Below are positions 62,681-64,000 of a DNA stretch of 64,000 nt, piece by piece (the first letter of the stretch is position 1; each line of letters opens with the position of its first letter). Location of the stretch: NCBI RefSeq assembly GCF_014197265.1, contig NZ_JACIFH010000001.1, forward strand, positions 682,001 to 746,000, given 5' to 3'. Origin of the DNA: Microbacterium invictum (GTDB taxonomy: Bacteria > Actinomycetota > Actinomycetes > Actinomycetales > Microbacteriaceae). The translations under genes and the position numbers were made by a program. The notes under the pieces are model-generated. The model made no database searches, had not been told where the DNA came from, and saw nothing but the letters and a program-made list of their open reading frames with translations.

Positions 62681-63373
62681 GTGACGGATGTCTCAACTGA
62701 GCACAGCGTGCTCACCGACAAGCTCGGGGTCCTCGTAGACCCCGAGCTTCTGTCGCTTGCGCTCACTCATCGCTCCTTCGCGTATGAGAACGGCGGTATC
62801 GCGCACAACGAGCGTCTCGAGTTCCTCGGGGACTCGATCCTCGGGCAGGCCGTGACCGTGCACCTGTTCACGCACCATCCCGACCTCGAAGAGGGCGACC
62901 TGGCCAAGCGTCGCGCGAGCGTCGTGTCCACCGTCGCGCTGGCAGAGGTCGCGCGCGGCATCGGGCTGGGCGACCACCTGCGTCTCGGACGCGGCGAGGA
63001 CCAGACCGGCGGACGCGATAAGGACTCGATCCTCGCCGACACCATGGAAGCGGTGATCGGTGCCGCGTTCCTCTCCGCTGGCGCCGACGCGGCGACCGCA
63101 CTCGTGCTGCGCCTGGTCGCGCCGCTGATGGCGGATCCCGAGCGCTATGGCGCCGCCATGGACCCCAAGACGAGTCTGCAGGAGCTCGCCGCGCGCGGCG
63201 GGTTCGGCCCGCCGATCTACGTCGTCGAAGCGGACGGCCCCGATCACCACCGCGTGTTCACCGCCACGGTCACCGTCGGCGACGTCGCCCGTGCCGGGCA
63301 GGGCTCCAGCAAGAAGCAGGCGGAGATGGCGGCCGCCCTCGCCGTGTGGCGTGAGCTCTCCGCGCGTGCCTGA
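62681..63373 (+). CDS. rnc: Ribonuclease III
   Basis: 230 aa, start GTG at 62681 (VTDVSTEHSVLTDKLGV). The RNase III signature NERLEFLGDSILG (43-55) carries the catalytic Glu/Asp; a second acidic site is at DTMEAVIGAAFL near 122. A C-terminal dsRNA-binding domain starts near 158 (DPKTSLQELAARGGFGPPIYVV...GQGSSKKQAEMAAAL). It processes rRNA precursors and other double-stranded RNA. The mutM start overlaps its last codons. Confidence 0.95.
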   Translation: MTDVSTEHSVLTDKLGVLVDPELLSLALTHRSFAYENGGIAHNERLEFLGDSILGQAVTVHLFTHHPDLEEGDLAKRRASVVSTVALAEVARGIGLGDHLRLGRGEDQTGGRDKDSILADTMEAVIGAAFLSAGADAATALVLRLVAPLMADPERYGAAMDPKTSLQELAARGGFGPPIYVVEADGPDHHRVFTATVTVGDVARAGQGSSKKQAEMAAALAVWRELSARA

Positions 63374-64000
63374 ACTGCCCGAAGTCGAAGTCGTCCGCGC
63401 CGGCCTCGCTCCCGCCGTCACCGGCGCCACGATCGTCGGCGTCACCGTGCTCGACGAACGCGCGCTCACCCGGCACGACGGCGACGGCGCTCATTTCGAA
63501 GCCGCGCTCACCGGGCGCGCGGTCCGCGCCGCCGCGCGTCGCGGGAAGTTCCTGTGGCTGCCGCTGGATGATCCTTCTCAGGTGGATGCCGGGGGAGTGG
63601 ATGACGGTGCCGGCACGCGTGCGCTGGTCGCGCACCTCGGGATGAGCGGTCAGATGCTGCTGCGCGCCTCTGGCGCACCGCCGGAACGGCACGAACGTGT
63701 GCGCCTCGACATCGAGCATCCGGAGCATGGCGAACTGGCCGTCGTGTTCGCCGACCAGCGCACCTTCGGCTCGCTGGCCGTCGACCACCTCGTCGCAACA
63801 CCTGACGGTGCACCGGGCGGTCATGGCCTGACCGCGGCATCCGTCCCCCGCCAGGTCACGCACATTGCACGTGACCCGCTGGATCCCGCGTTCGACGACG
63901 GCGTATTCGTCCTGCGCGTGCGGCGGACCGCATCGGCCGTCAAGCGCGTGCTGCTGGACCAGACCGCCGTGAGCGGCATCGGCAACATCTATGCCGATGA
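63366..64000 (+). CDS. mutM: Formamidopyrimidine-DNA glycosylase (partial, cut by window end)
   Basis: At least 211 aa, start GTG at 63366 overlapping rnc by 8 bp. The N-terminal PELPEVE supplies the catalytic Pro2 and Glu3; Lys in RRGKFLWL near 61 contacts the backbone; VAHLGMSGQMLL follows. The helix-two-turn-helix motif SGIGNIYADE is at the end of the window. The zinc finger lies beyond it. The enzyme removes 8-oxoguanine and formamidopyrimidines from DNA. Confidence 0.95.
   Translation, partial: MPELPEVEVVRAGLAPAVTGATIVGVTVLDERALTRHDGDGAHFEAALTGRAVRAAARRGKFLWLPLDDPSQVDAGGVDDGAGTRALVAHLGMSGQMLLRASGAPPERHERVRLDIEHPEHGELAVVFADQRTFGSLAVDHLVATPDGAPGGHGLTAASVPRQVTHIARDPLDPAFDDGVFVLRVRRTASAVKRVLLDQTAVSGIGNIYAD

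Overview
The window is a GC-rich, gene-dense chromosomal segment of an actinomycete. Gene content and order (ilvBN-ilvC, serA-leuB-ilvE, a fructose PTS, murA-plsC-gpsA-ddl-thiL, rsmD, recG-coaD-yceD-rpmF-rnc-mutM), GTG starts and many leaderless promoters suggest family Microbacteriaceae, most likely Microbacterium or a close relative. The genus is an inference from gene content, not a database match.

Positions 1-19,295 are core chromosome: branched-chain amino acid and serine synthesis (ilvB end, ilvN, ilvC, serA, leuB, ilvE), cutC with two small membrane proteins, an FAH-family hydrolase, an MFS transporter, gltX, tRNA-Gln, a DUF262/DUF1524 (GmrSD-like) protein, a possible Fe/2-oxoglutarate oxygenase behind an iron-box-like site, a complete fructose PTS operon (DeoR regulator, fruK, fruA, HPr) and an MBL-fold hydrolase, ending at tRNA-Glu.

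Positions 19,374-40,065 are an integrated mobile element of about 20.7 kb. It lies between tRNA-Glu and a 44-bp copy of that tRNA's 3' end (attL 19330-19373, attR 40022-40065). It carries a tyrosine integrase, an excisionase-like protein, a MobF relaxase and no recognisable type IV secretion genes, so it looks mobilizable rather than self-transmissible. Its cargo is metal handling. A CmtR-like sensor is coupled to a CDF exporter. A copper block follows: an 18-Cys four-helix copper storage protein, two DUF305 proteins, CsoR with a perfect palindromic operator, a CopZ-like chaperone, a CopA ATPase, a His-rich membrane protein, a beta-propeller lipoprotein, a second P-type ATPase with altered metal motifs, a YHS protein and a SHOCT protein. 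Near attR the element was hit by an IS3-like element, itself later split by an IS21-family element with a clear 6-bp target duplication.

Positions 40,066-64,000 return to core chromosome: small membrane proteins, an ECF sigma factor coupled to a DUF4349 membrane protein, a TerC-family transporter behind a yybP-ykoY (Mn2+) riboswitch, an OpuC-type osmoprotectant ABC transporter, a flavin monooxygenase coupled to an O-acetylhomoserine sulfhydrylase, leuCD behind a Leu-rich leader peptide, then murA to mutM (cut by the window end).

A recurring regulatory theme is a TANNNT -10 hexamer placed 6-8 nt before the start codon, so that transcription and translation would start at the same base. At least fourteen genes or small ORFs show it, including one divergent pair whose -10 boxes overlap.
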